A stretch of 16,113 nt of DNA, taken from Sulfurospirillum sp. UBA6810 (GTDB lineage: Bacteria > Campylobacterota > Campylobacteria > Campylobacterales > Sulfurospirillaceae). Made by a program: the position numbers and the translations under genes. The DNA lies in NCBI GenBank assembly GCA_002469305.1, contig DKEY01000085.1, forward strand, positions 17,683 to 33,795, in the 5' to 3' direction. The notes under the pieces are model-generated. The model was not told the origin of the DNA. It saw nothing but the letters and a program-made list of their open reading frames with translations, and ran no database searches. Positions 1-6,319 of this stretch are shown piece by piece (positions within the stretch are counted from its first letter, which is position 1; each line of letters starts with the position of its first letter).

Positions 1-218
1 GACAAACAGGGATGATAGCAGCACTTGATATCATAGGTTACAAACCAGAAGATAGGATAGGTCTTAGGGTATTTGATTATGCTCTTCAAAAAGGAGTATT
101 TTTAAGACCACTTGGGCATGTGGTGTACTTTATGCCACCATATGTTATAACATACGAGCAGATTGATACGATGATAGATGTTGCATTTGATGCTATCAAG
201 GAGTTAAAAGATGTGTAG
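1..218 (+). CDS. bioA: Adenosylmethionine-8-amino-7-oxononanoate aminotransferase, C-terminal fragment
   Basis: This is the last roughly 70 residues of a protein whose start lies left of the window; the reading frame is open from the first base and ends at TAG 216-218. BioA is the PLP-dependent class III aminotransferase that converts 7-keto-8-aminopelargonate to 7,8-diaminopelargonate in biotin synthesis, in the cytoplasm. The tail carries the RQTG-MIAALDI strand (the first residue is inferred from a split codon) and the signature KGVFLRPLGHVVYFMPPYVIT, where LRPLG and YFMPPY match the C-terminal small domain of BioA enzymes. The PLP lysine lies outside the window. The stop overlaps the next gene by 8 bp, so the two are probably translationally coupled. 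The family call is firm; BioA rather than another class III aminotransferase rests on the MPPY segment. Confidence 0.9.
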   Translation, partial: QTGMIAALDIIGYKPEDRIGLRVFDYALQKGVFLRPLGHVVYFMPPYVITYEQIDTMIDVAFDAIKELKDV

Positions 219-792
219 TTTGGTTTTTGTAGCAGGGTATCAAAACTCTGAAGCTGAGCATTGGCAACGACTTTGGTGCAAACAGATGCCAAACTCTTAC
301 TTTGTAGAGCAAGATAGTTGGGATAAGCCTGAGAGAGATGCCTGGGTGCAAAGACTAGATGAAACTGTACAAAAAATCGAAGGAAAGATTATATTTGTGG
401 CGCATAGTATGGGATGTTGTACTGTAGTTGAATGGGCAAATAAATATAAAAGCGATAAAGTATGCTCAGCTCTTTTTGTCGCAATTCCAGATGTTACAAG
501 AGAAGATTTTCCAAAAGAGATAGTCGGTTTTGAAAATCCACCTTTAAAAAAGTTGTCATTTCCCTCCATCGCAGTGATAAGTGATGACGACCCTTATGCA
601 AGCGTGAAACGCTCCAATGAGATAGCTTCTATCTGGGGTTGTGAAGCTTTACATGTAGGAAAAAAGGGACACATAAATCTAGCTTCAAATCTAGGCGAAT
701 GGGAAGAGGGTAAAGAGATACTCAAAAAGCTTACATGTAAGAAAAAAATAACTACTTTTCTTCAAGGATTTTATAGGCATCTTCAAGTGTAG
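211..792 (+). CDS. RBBP9/YdeN-type alpha/beta serine hydrolase, coupled to bioA
   Basis: A 193-residue protein with the hallmarks of the RBBP9/YdeN serine hydrolase family: GYQNSEAEHWQ near the N-terminus (residues 9-19), nucleophile elbow AHSMG with Ser66, an acid in DDDPY (Asp125-127) and GHIN with His154. The triad looks intact, so an active esterase or acyl hydrolase is likely; it has no signal peptide and should be cytoplasmic. Start ATG 211 follows AAGGAG at 198-203 and overlaps the end of bioA by 8 bp. That coupling suggests a role next to biotin synthesis, possibly as a pimeloyl-ACP methyl ester hydrolase (the step done by BioH, BioG, BioK, BioJ or BioV elsewhere); this is inference. 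The fold should end near residue 174; the last ~19 residues follow a TACATGTA palindrome and run 41 bp into the opposite-strand gene, so they look like an acquired extension. Confidence 0.83.
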   Translation: MCSLVFVAGYQNSEAEHWQRLWCKQMPNSYFVEQDSWDKPERDAWVQRLDETVQKIEGKIIFVAHSMGCCTVVEWANKYKSDKVCSALFVAIPDVTREDFPKEIVGFENPPLKKLSFPSIAVISDDDPYASVKRSNEIASIWGCEALHVGKKGHINLASNLGEWEEGKEILKKLTCKKKITTFLQGFYRHLQV

Positions 793-1132
793 GAGCATAG
801 TATATCTTCATCTTTGAATTACTGAAGTTTGAAAACTTTGCTAAGGTCATTAAAGCAAGTTTAGAGCTTCCTATAACTCTTATCAGTCGCTTAGCTCCTT
901 TGTCTTGAAGTATGGTTGTGCCTTTTTTTATCTCTTTGGCTGTTTTTGTATCAACAAATTTTAACTCTCTCACATCATTGATAACATCAAAACCCTCTTG
1001 TAGTTTTACGATTTCTGCATTGATACGATTGATTATAGGTAAGGTGTCTTCTATACTAAAAGTGCCAGAAAGCTTCATATTTAATCTGTTGAGGATTTTA
1101 TCAGCAGTGATTGTGTATTCTCTTGTTTCCAT
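752..1132 (-). CDS. Small STAS/SpoIIAA-like protein
   Basis: A 126-residue soluble protein without signal peptide, membrane segment or enzymatic motif. Its layout resembles stand-alone STAS or SpoIIAA-like proteins: an N-terminal strand pair (METREYTITADK, then MKLSGTF), a helix with DTLPIINRINAEI, a strand GFDVINDVREL, a helix beginning FVDTKTAKEIKKG, then AKRLIRVIGSS, a further helix, and the closing MKIYYAPTLEDAYKILEE. Such proteins often act as regulatory or adaptor domains, but no partner is apparent and no kinase, phosphatase or sulfate transporter lies nearby. Start ATG 1132 is preceded by AAGAGG (complement of 1138-1143). Its 3' end overlaps that of the convergent hydrolase gene by 41 bp. 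It lies 82 bp downstream of the aldolase-like gene on the same strand and may be co-transcribed with it. The fold is inferred from pattern, not a search. Confidence 0.7.
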   Translation of the reverse strand: METREYTITADKILNRLNMKLSGTFSIEDTLPIINRINAEIVKLQEGFDVINDVRELKFVDTKTAKEIKKGTTILQDKGAKRLIRVIGSSKLALMTLAKFSNFSNSKMKIYYAPTLEDAYKILEEK

Positions 1133-1214
1133 GTAAACCTCTTATAGTATATTTGTATAAAACACCAACGAGTAAAAGAGGAGATGGCTAGACTCTAAAC
1201 TTTTACATGTAAAC

Positions 1215-1805
1215 TTATCTAAACTCTCGTCTTGTTTCAAATCCATTGGAGTAGTAAAGGAGTTTAGCACTGTTTTCCAAAAGAGCTATACTCTTTGCAA
1301 TTTGAAATATATCTCTATCATAGATATAAACACCATAGCCCTTGATAATCAAAACTTTTCTTTTTTGTTCTTTCATCTGTCTGTATATCTCAACATCAGC
1401 TCTCTCATACCAATCATCAAAAAGCTTAGGGTCATATATAGGTAAAGTATCGAATTTTACAGAACCAAAGTAATCTTTAGGGGTTATACTAGAGTGAGCA
1501 AGTGAGTAAGCAGTCAAAAAAGGAGGCATAGCATAGCATACGTATTTGGCTTCATTGATGTTTTTATAGATGTTCAAGTGTATATCAGCATCCATGCTCG
1601 CTTCATTCCAACGATAATCTTTTTTAGAGTAAAGTTCTATAAAGTCACTTCTTTTCAAATCATCAAAAATAGCATCTTTTTTGTTTATCAAAAACTTATT
1701 GTGTTCTACTCTTGCGGAGATAGAGCCATGAAAAATACCAATAAAATCTTTTCTAAACATCGAGAGAGAGACATGTTTCAATTCATCTGCTAAATACTGT
1801 TCCAT
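1215..1805 (-). CDS. Class II aldolase/adducin-fold protein lacking the zinc ligands
   Basis: A 196-residue protein that follows the class II aldolase/adducin pattern: a G-S-I-S-A-R strand (27-32; usually GNISxR), LINKKDAIFDDL (39-50), MDADIHLNIYK (71-81), the loop where HxH normally sits, and a C-terminal KGYGVYIYDRD (155-165) where HG normally sits. In metal-dependent members such as fuculose-1-phosphate aldolase the zinc ligands are two histidines in HxH plus one in the HHG motif. By alignment these are Cys90, Ala92 and Tyr157 here, and the catalytic Glu position is Asp72. The protein is therefore unlikely to be a standard zinc aldolase and may be structural, regulatory or repurposed. Start ATG 1805 has a distant AAAAAAAGG as its only ribosome-binding signal. 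A perfect extended -10 (TGATATAAT) lies just upstream. The alignment of the lost ligands was made by eye. Confidence 0.75.
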   Translation of the reverse strand: MEQYLADELKHVSLSMFRKDFIGIFHGSISARVEHNKFLINKKDAIFDDLKRSDFIELYSKKDYRWNEASMDADIHLNIYKNINEAKYVCYAMPPFLTAYSLAHSSITPKDYFGSVKFDTLPIYDPKLFDDWYERADVEIYRQMKEQKRKVLIIKGYGVYIYDRDIFQIAKSIALLENSAKLLYYSNGFETRREFR

Positions 1806-1835
1806 ATAGTTCTAAACCTTTTTTTATTGCATCTT

Positions 1836-1848
1836 TGGTATTATATCA
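1836..1848. promoter_or_regulatory. Bidirectional promoter with overlapping extended -10 elements
   Basis: On the minus strand TGATATAAT (complement of 1840-1848) is a perfect extended -10 for the aldolase-like gene, predicting transcription start near 1833 and a leader of about 28 nt. On the plus strand TGGTATTAT (1836-1844) is an extended -10 for rsmH, predicting start near 1851 and a leader of about 32 nt. The hexamers share bases 1840-1844 and neither has a convincing -35. The rest of the 77-bp intergenic region holds a T-rich run (1819-1825) and the rsmH ribosome binding site. Confidence 0.6.
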
Positions 1849-1882
1849 CTCATGTAATGAAAATACAATTTGAGGATAGACA

Positions 1883-2785
1883 TTGAATATACCACATATA
1901 CCCGTACTTTATAATGAAGTCATAGAAACATTTGCAGATATAACAGAGGGTTATATCGTAGATTGTACTTTGGGATATGGTGGACATAGTGAGGCTATCT
2001 TAAAAAACAATCAAAATATAAAGATGATATGTTGTGACCAAGATATGGAGGCTATCAACTTTAGCAAAAAAAGACTTGCTCCTTTTGGTGATAGGGTTAT
2101 CTTTGAACATGCTCAGTTTTCTACGGTTATAAAAAAGTATGCTACATACGACATCAAGGGAGTTTTAGCCGATATCGGAGTCTCTTCTTTACAGTTGGAT
2201 AAAAAAGAACGTGGCTTTGGTTTTGAGAGTGAAAACCTTGATATGAGGATGAACCCCAAAAATCCTCTTAGCGCAAAAGAGGTAGTCAACGACTATTCGC
2301 AAAGTGAACTTGAAGAGATTTTGCGAGAGTACGGTGAGATGCGTGATGCAAAGAGAGTAGCAAAAGAGATTTGCGATAGGCGTCCTTTTGAAAGTGCAAA
2401 AGAGCTTTCAGCGATGATGAAAAAGTTTGGTGGCAAACCAAAAATCCACCCAGCAACTCTTTTGTTTCAAGCTATCCGTATAGAAGTAAACAACGAGCTT
2501 GGTGAGTTAGATGAGCTTTTAGAGAGTATAGCAAATGCTGGATTGAAAGATACGATAGTTGCTATTATCTCATTTCATTCTCTTGAAGATAGGATTGTAA
2601 AAAGAACTTTTAAAAACTGGACGAAGAGTTGTATCTGTCCAAGTGAAGTTATGCGATGTACTTGTGGTAATTCTCATGCTATCGGAAAAATTTTAACAAA
2701 AAAACCGATAGTACCTACAAAAAAAGAAGAGAAAGAGAACCCTAGAAGCAGAAGTTCTAAAATGCGTGTTTTTAAGATAGGATAG
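1883..2785 (+). CDS. rsmH: 16S rRNA (cytosine1402-N4)-methyltransferase RsmH
   Basis: A 300-residue enzyme of the usual length for RsmH (MraW), which uses S-adenosylmethionine to methylate N4 of C1402 in the decoding centre of 16S rRNA. Recognisable segments: HIPVLYNEVI at 5-14, the SAM loop VDCTLGYGGHS at 26-36, CDQDMEA, LADIGVSSLQLD around residue 100, a RGFGF-x-DMRMN segment, HPATLLFQAIRIEVN and the late ISFHSLEDRIVK. A cysteine-rich patch (CICPSE...CTCG) near residue 250 is usual in the family. It starts at TTG 1883, six bases after AGGA (1873-1876); an ATG start would cost conserved N-terminal residues. It is the first gene of a likely operon continuing to ftsL, in line with the rsmH-ftsL order of division and cell-wall clusters. 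Confidence 0.97.
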   Translation: MNIPHIPVLYNEVIETFADITEGYIVDCTLGYGGHSEAILKNNQNIKMICCDQDMEAINFSKKRLAPFGDRVIFEHAQFSTVIKKYATYDIKGVLADIGVSSLQLDKKERGFGFESENLDMRMNPKNPLSAKEVVNDYSQSELEEILREYGEMRDAKRVAKEICDRRPFESAKELSAMMKKFGGKPKIHPATLLFQAIRIEVNNELGELDELLESIANAGLKDTIVAIISFHSLEDRIVKRTFKNWTKSCICPSEVMRCTCGNSHAIGKILTKKPIVPTKKEEKENPRSRSSKMRVFKIG

Positions 2786-2916
2786 TAAAATGAAAGACAG
2801 AAGCTTCGCTTCGTGCTTTCTCGAAGAGAGTGATTGCTTTGCAACCGCTTCGCTTCACAAGAGGGGCGAGGAATTTAATCTTGAATTTACTTTAAGTTTA
2901 AAGGGGACAGTAAGAT
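2786..2916. repeat. REP/MITE-like insert between rsmH and ftsL
   Basis: These 131 bp separate two genes that normally almost touch, and the first two-thirds are visibly richer in G+C than the surroundings. They hold a 10-bp direct repeat GCTTCGCTTC (2803-2812 and 2847-2856), two small triloop hairpins (TCTC-GAA-GAGA at 2819-2829 and TTGC-TTT-GCAA at 2834-2844), an A/T-rich part, and the end TTTAAAGGGGACAG. The GGGGACAG end resembles motifs I associate with repeats mobilised by RAYT/IS200-like transposases; that link is from memory. The edges are an imperfect direct repeat: GGATAGTAAAATGA (2780-2793) and GGACAGTAAGATATGA (2904-2919). The element supplies AAGGGG as ribosome binding site for ftsL and carries an open frame from ATG 2790 to 2927. 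No transposase is present. Confidence 0.5.
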
Positions 2917-3210
2917 ATGAGCGATAAGCATGAGCTTTTAAGTGACTATGACAATGAGCAAAAAAAAGAGAGAAATTTAGATTTTAAGACTCTTTTGCTT
3001 GTGTACTTAGCACTGAGCGTTGCTTTTTTGATTTTGTTGCCAAAAGTCTATATAAAAAACCAGATATACTACATCAGTAGAGACATAAGTAAACTTTACA
3101 GCGAATACTCTATCTTGGAAGAGGAAAATAGATACCTAAACCAAAAATTAGAATCAATCAGATTTAAAAACCAGATTATAGACTCAGTTTTGATTGATTT
3201 AAAAGAGTGA
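2917..3210 (+). CDS. ftsL: FtsL-like cell division protein
   Basis: A 97-residue bitopic membrane protein: a charged cytoplasmic N-terminus (1-24), one transmembrane segment about 25-45, and a periplasmic coiled coil about 47-90 with heptad-like spacing of L, I and Y. Size, topology and position directly after rsmH identify it as FtsL, the small septal protein that works with FtsB (DivIC) and FtsQ to activate septal peptidoglycan synthesis. FtsL sequences are too divergent for motif proof, so a DivIC/FtsB-like identity cannot be excluded. ATG 2917 lies 10 bases after AAGGGG (2901-2906), which belongs to the upstream repeat-like insert. The usual next gene, ftsI, is absent; an RND permease gene follows after 10 bp. 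Confidence 0.78.
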   Translation: MSDKHELLSDYDNEQKKERNLDFKTLLLVYLALSVAFLILLPKVYIKNQIYYISRDISKLYSEYSILEEENRYLNQKLESIRFKNQIIDSVLIDLKE

Positions 3211-3220
3211 AAGAAATCTC

Positions 3221-6200
3221 ATGATAAAAAAATTTATACAATTTGCAGTTGAAAAAAACATCTTAAACCATATATTTTTAATCTTTTTAGTAGTTTTGTC
3301 CATATTTTCTTATCAAAGAATTCCAAAGGAGATATTTCCTCCATCAAACTTAGATGCTATCTCTATCACAGGTGGATATGTCGGTACCAGTCCTGATGTT
3401 TTAGACAAGATTGCTGTTAAAGAACTTGAAGATGAGATATCAAACCTCAATGACATAGATAGGATTGAAAGTTCTATCAAAAATGGTGCTTTTAGCATAG
3501 TTGTTTATCTTAAAGATGGGGCGCAAAAGAGTGAAATCTTAGATGATGTGAAAGACATCATCTCTTCAAAAAGAAAAGATTTTCCAACAGATATGGATGA
3601 ACCCATAGCCAAAGTGATGACGACTACATATCCCCTTGTTGCCATAGCAATCGCTTCTGATAAAAGCATCGAAGAAATCTTACATGTAGCCTCAGAATTA
3701 AAATCTGCTCTTTCTAAGATAGAGGATTTGAGTGATATCTTTATCAGAGGAGATGCAGATAAAGAACTCGTTGTCAAAATAGATGAAAAAAAAGTTTTAG
3801 CATATGGACTGAGTGTTGATAGCGTGTATAAGTCTATCGCCTCACTGAGTGAAGTTTTTCCCATAGGGCTTATCAAACAAAAAGGCTCTCATACTTTCGT
3901 AAGTACCTATGGCGGGGAAAAAGATACAGCAAAACTTAAAAATACTAGATTAAATATAGCTGGCAAAAGCGTTAGGCTTACAGATATAGCAAACATTGAG
4001 TTTACTCTTTCAGATTTGAGTGAAGTTTCTCACTTCAATGGCAAGCAAAATATCTCCATCAATATCAACAAAGGTAAAAGTGGCAATGCCATCTCTTTAG
4101 TAAAAGAGATAAAACAGCTCTTAAGTGAGTATGAAGCCCAGTATAGCGGCTATACCTTTAGAGCTTACTCTGATACTTCGGTTTGGATTAGAAACCGTCT
4201 CAATACTGTCATCTCAAATATCATCTTTGGATTGATTTTAGTTTCACTTTCTGTTTATATCTTCATAAGCGGACGGATAGCTTTTGTGGTTGGACTTGGT
4301 ATTCCTGTGAGTTTTATGATAGGTCTTATTTGTGCTGAGATGATGGGGTATAGTCTCAACATGCTTTCACTTCTTGGAGCACTTATAGCTTTAGGGATGC
4401 TTGTTGATGAAGCGATTGTTGTGGCTGAAAATATCTTTAGGCACTTAGAAAATGGAGATACCCCAAAAGATGCCGCGATAAATGGAGCAAGTGAAGTTTT
4501 CCCTGCTGTTTTAACAGCTACTGCAACTACTATCTTCGCTTTTTTACCACTGCTTATCATGAGTGGAGAGATGGGGGTATTTATGAGAATTTTACCCATC
4601 ATGATATCTATACTCCTTTTAAGTTCTTTGTTTGAAGCATTTTTCTTTTTACCGCTTCATGCAAAAGATTTTTTGGTTGTCAAAACAAAAACAAAAAAGA
4701 ATGAGTCTTGGTGGATCTTTTTTAATGCTATATATAAAAGTTGTTTGAGTTTTATACTAAGATATCGAAAGAGTGTTTTAGTTGCATTTTTGGTATTTAG
4801 TTTTGTTTCAATCTCTACAATGTTTAAAAATATAGACTTTCAACTTTTTCCAGATTTTGATACAACAGAGATTCATATCAGTGGAAAAGTTGATATAAAT
4901 TATGATATCCATAACACACAAGAGATTGTCAATGAAGTAGAAAAGGCTTTGTTGGATAATTTATCCAAGCAAGATGTCTCTTCTATCGCTTCAGTTTCAG
5001 GTTTTATGCTCGATGCAAAGTATAGACCTCATGTTGCTGAAAACAACTTTCATATTTTTATCAATCTTCACGAAAGAGCACCTGAAAACTTTTTTAACAA
5101 ATACATAAATCCCTATCTATCTCCTGAGTACGATGATACGAATATGATTAGAAATAAAAATGCCCTAGATATACTCGAAGAGGTTAAAAAGCATACAAAT
5201 AGATTTATGAATGACAAAAGATTTGAAGAGTTTAAAGCAGTCGTTCCAGGTGCTGGTGTTGTTGGAAGTGATATCGAGATAGCTTTTTCTCATGCAGATG
5301 ATACCCTTGTAAAAGAAGCAGTAGAAACGGTGGCTAAAAAACTCTCTTCAATAGAGGGTGTTTTCAATGTCGAACATGATTTAATACCTGGAAAAAGAGA
5401 GTTAAAACTCAGAGTAAATGCCTATGGTCAAATGTTGGGTTTCAATGAGGGATTGATCTCTTCATATCTTAGACCATACTTTTTTAAAGCAGAATCTGGA
5501 AAGATGTTTTACAATGGAGAAATTATCAAGATAAGAACGCAGGAGAAGATGAAAGATACTTTTGAGAGTATTTCTTCTTTTTATCTCCCTATCCCTAGCA
5601 ATGGCAAAAAAGTAAGCCTCTCTGAGGTTGTTGATTTTGAGTTTGTGGATGGGTACTCTGATATATACAAAGATAATTCTCTTAGAGTCAGTTCTGTTTT
5701 TGCATCCTTAAAAAAAACAGAAACAACTTCAGGTAAAGTCTTTAAAATCATGGATGATGAGATAAAAAAGTTGCAGCAAAAAGGCGTACATGTAAAAATC
5801 AAAGGAGAAGAGAAAGAGAGTGCAAAAGTACAAAAAGAGATGATGAAAGCAGCTATCATTGCAGTATTTCTTATCTTTTTAGCTCTTGTATGGATGTTTG
5901 ACTCTATCGTTTTATCTGTTCTTATTTTGACAAGCATACCGCTCTCTCTTTTGGGTGTTTTAAGTGGACATCTTCTCATGGATTTAAACCTGACTATGCC
6001 AGGTCTTTTAGGGATTGTTGGACTAAGTGGTGTTGTGGTCAATGATGGAATTATCATGATGGATTTTCTAAAAAAAGCAAAAACACAAGAACAGATACTG
6101 CACTATGCAACATTGAGGCTCAGACCAATCCTTTTAACTTCTGTTACAACTGTACTTGGTCTTTCTACTTTGATATTTTTTGCAGCAGGTCAAGCTGTTA

Positions 6201-6319
6201 TCTTACAGCCTATGGCAATCTCTTTAGGTTTTGGGATAGCTTGGGCAACAGTGCTAAATCTCTTTTATATTCCACTTTTATTTACTATTATCAAAGGAAA
6301 GAAAATTAATGCCATTTGA
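3221..6319 (+). CDS. RND-family efflux permease, no adaptor or channel nearby
   Basis: A 1032-residue inner-membrane proton antiporter of the AcrB-type RND superfamily, normal in length and with both repeats intact. Each half has one N-terminal transmembrane helix (the first about 14-31, followed by RIPKEIFPP), a large periplasmic loop, then a cluster of helices. The TM4 proton-relay motif reads GMLVDEAIVVAENI: Asp396 is kept, while the second acidic residue, Asp in AcrB, is Glu397. The C-terminal half ends with TMPGLLGIVGLSGVVVNDGI and RLRPILLTSVTTVLG. The substrate cannot be told; the motif is nearer to drug/hydrophobe pumps (VDDAIVV) than to metal pumps (VDGAVV). No periplasmic adaptor or TolC-like gene lies in the window, so partners must be encoded elsewhere. 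It starts 10 bp after ftsL with only a weak ribosome binding site and overlaps rmuC by 11 bp. Confidence 0.92.
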   Translation: MIKKFIQFAVEKNILNHIFLIFLVVLSIFSYQRIPKEIFPPSNLDAISITGGYVGTSPDVLDKIAVKELEDEISNLNDIDRIESSIKNGAFSIVVYLKDGAQKSEILDDVKDIISSKRKDFPTDMDEPIAKVMTTTYPLVAIAIASDKSIEEILHVASELKSALSKIEDLSDIFIRGDADKELVVKIDEKKVLAYGLSVDSVYKSIASLSEVFPIGLIKQKGSHTFVSTYGGEKDTAKLKNTRLNIAGKSVRLTDIANIEFTLSDLSEVSHFNGKQNISININKGKSGNAISLVKEIKQLLSEYEAQYSGYTFRAYSDTSVWIRNRLNTVISNIIFGLILVSLSVYIFISGRIAFVVGLGIPVSFMIGLICAEMMGYSLNMLSLLGALIALGMLVDEAIVVAENIFRHLENGDTPKDAAINGASEVFPAVLTATATTIFAFLPLLIMSGEMGVFMRILPIMISILLLSSLFEAFFFLPLHAKDFLVVKTKTKKNESWWIFFNAIYKSCLSFILRYRKSVLVAFLVFSFVSISTMFKNIDFQLFPDFDTTEIHISGKVDINYDIHNTQEIVNEVEKALLDNLSKQDVSSIASVSGFMLDAKYRPHVAENNFHIFINLHERAPENFFNKYINPYLSPEYDDTNMIRNKNALDILEEVKKHTNRFMNDKRFEEFKAVVPGAGVVGSDIEIAFSHADDTLVKEAVETVAKKLSSIEGVFNVEHDLIPGKRELKLRVNAYGQMLGFNEGLISSYLRPYFFKAESGKMFYNGEIIKIRTQEKMKDTFESISSFYLPIPSNGKKVSLSEVVDFEFVDGYSDIYKDNSLRVSSVFASLKKTETTSGKVFKIMDDEIKKLQQKGVHVKIKGEEKESAKVQKEMMKAAIIAVFLIFLALVWMFDSIVLSVLILTSIPLSLLGVLSGHLLMDLNLTMPGLLGIVGLSGVVVNDGIIMMDFLKKAKTQEQILHYATLRLRPILLTSVTTVLGLSTLIFFAAGQAVILQPMAISLGFGIAWATVLNLFYIPLLFTIIKGKKINAI

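Noticed and set aside
731..740. TTACATGTAA after the hydrolase fold as a terminator hairpin.
   Set aside because: It is a loopless palindrome with no T run and is one of many dispersed copies, mostly inside genes.
1146..1151. TATACT on the minus strand as a -10 for the STAS-like gene.
   Set aside because: The implied start near 1139 would cut through the AAGAGG ribosome binding site.
2790..2927. A 45-codon open frame from ATG 2790 through the repeat-like insert into the start of ftsL.
   Set aside because: It is almost wholly made of the repeat, is low in complexity, and its position beside the ancestral junction explains the ATG. It might act as an upstream frame for ftsL, but nothing shows a real protein.
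4255..4602. Long antisense open frames within the RND gene (also 5581-6057 and 3505-3876).
   Set aside because: They are shadows of the pump's codon pattern, with no ribosome binding site and biased Ser/Ile-rich translations.
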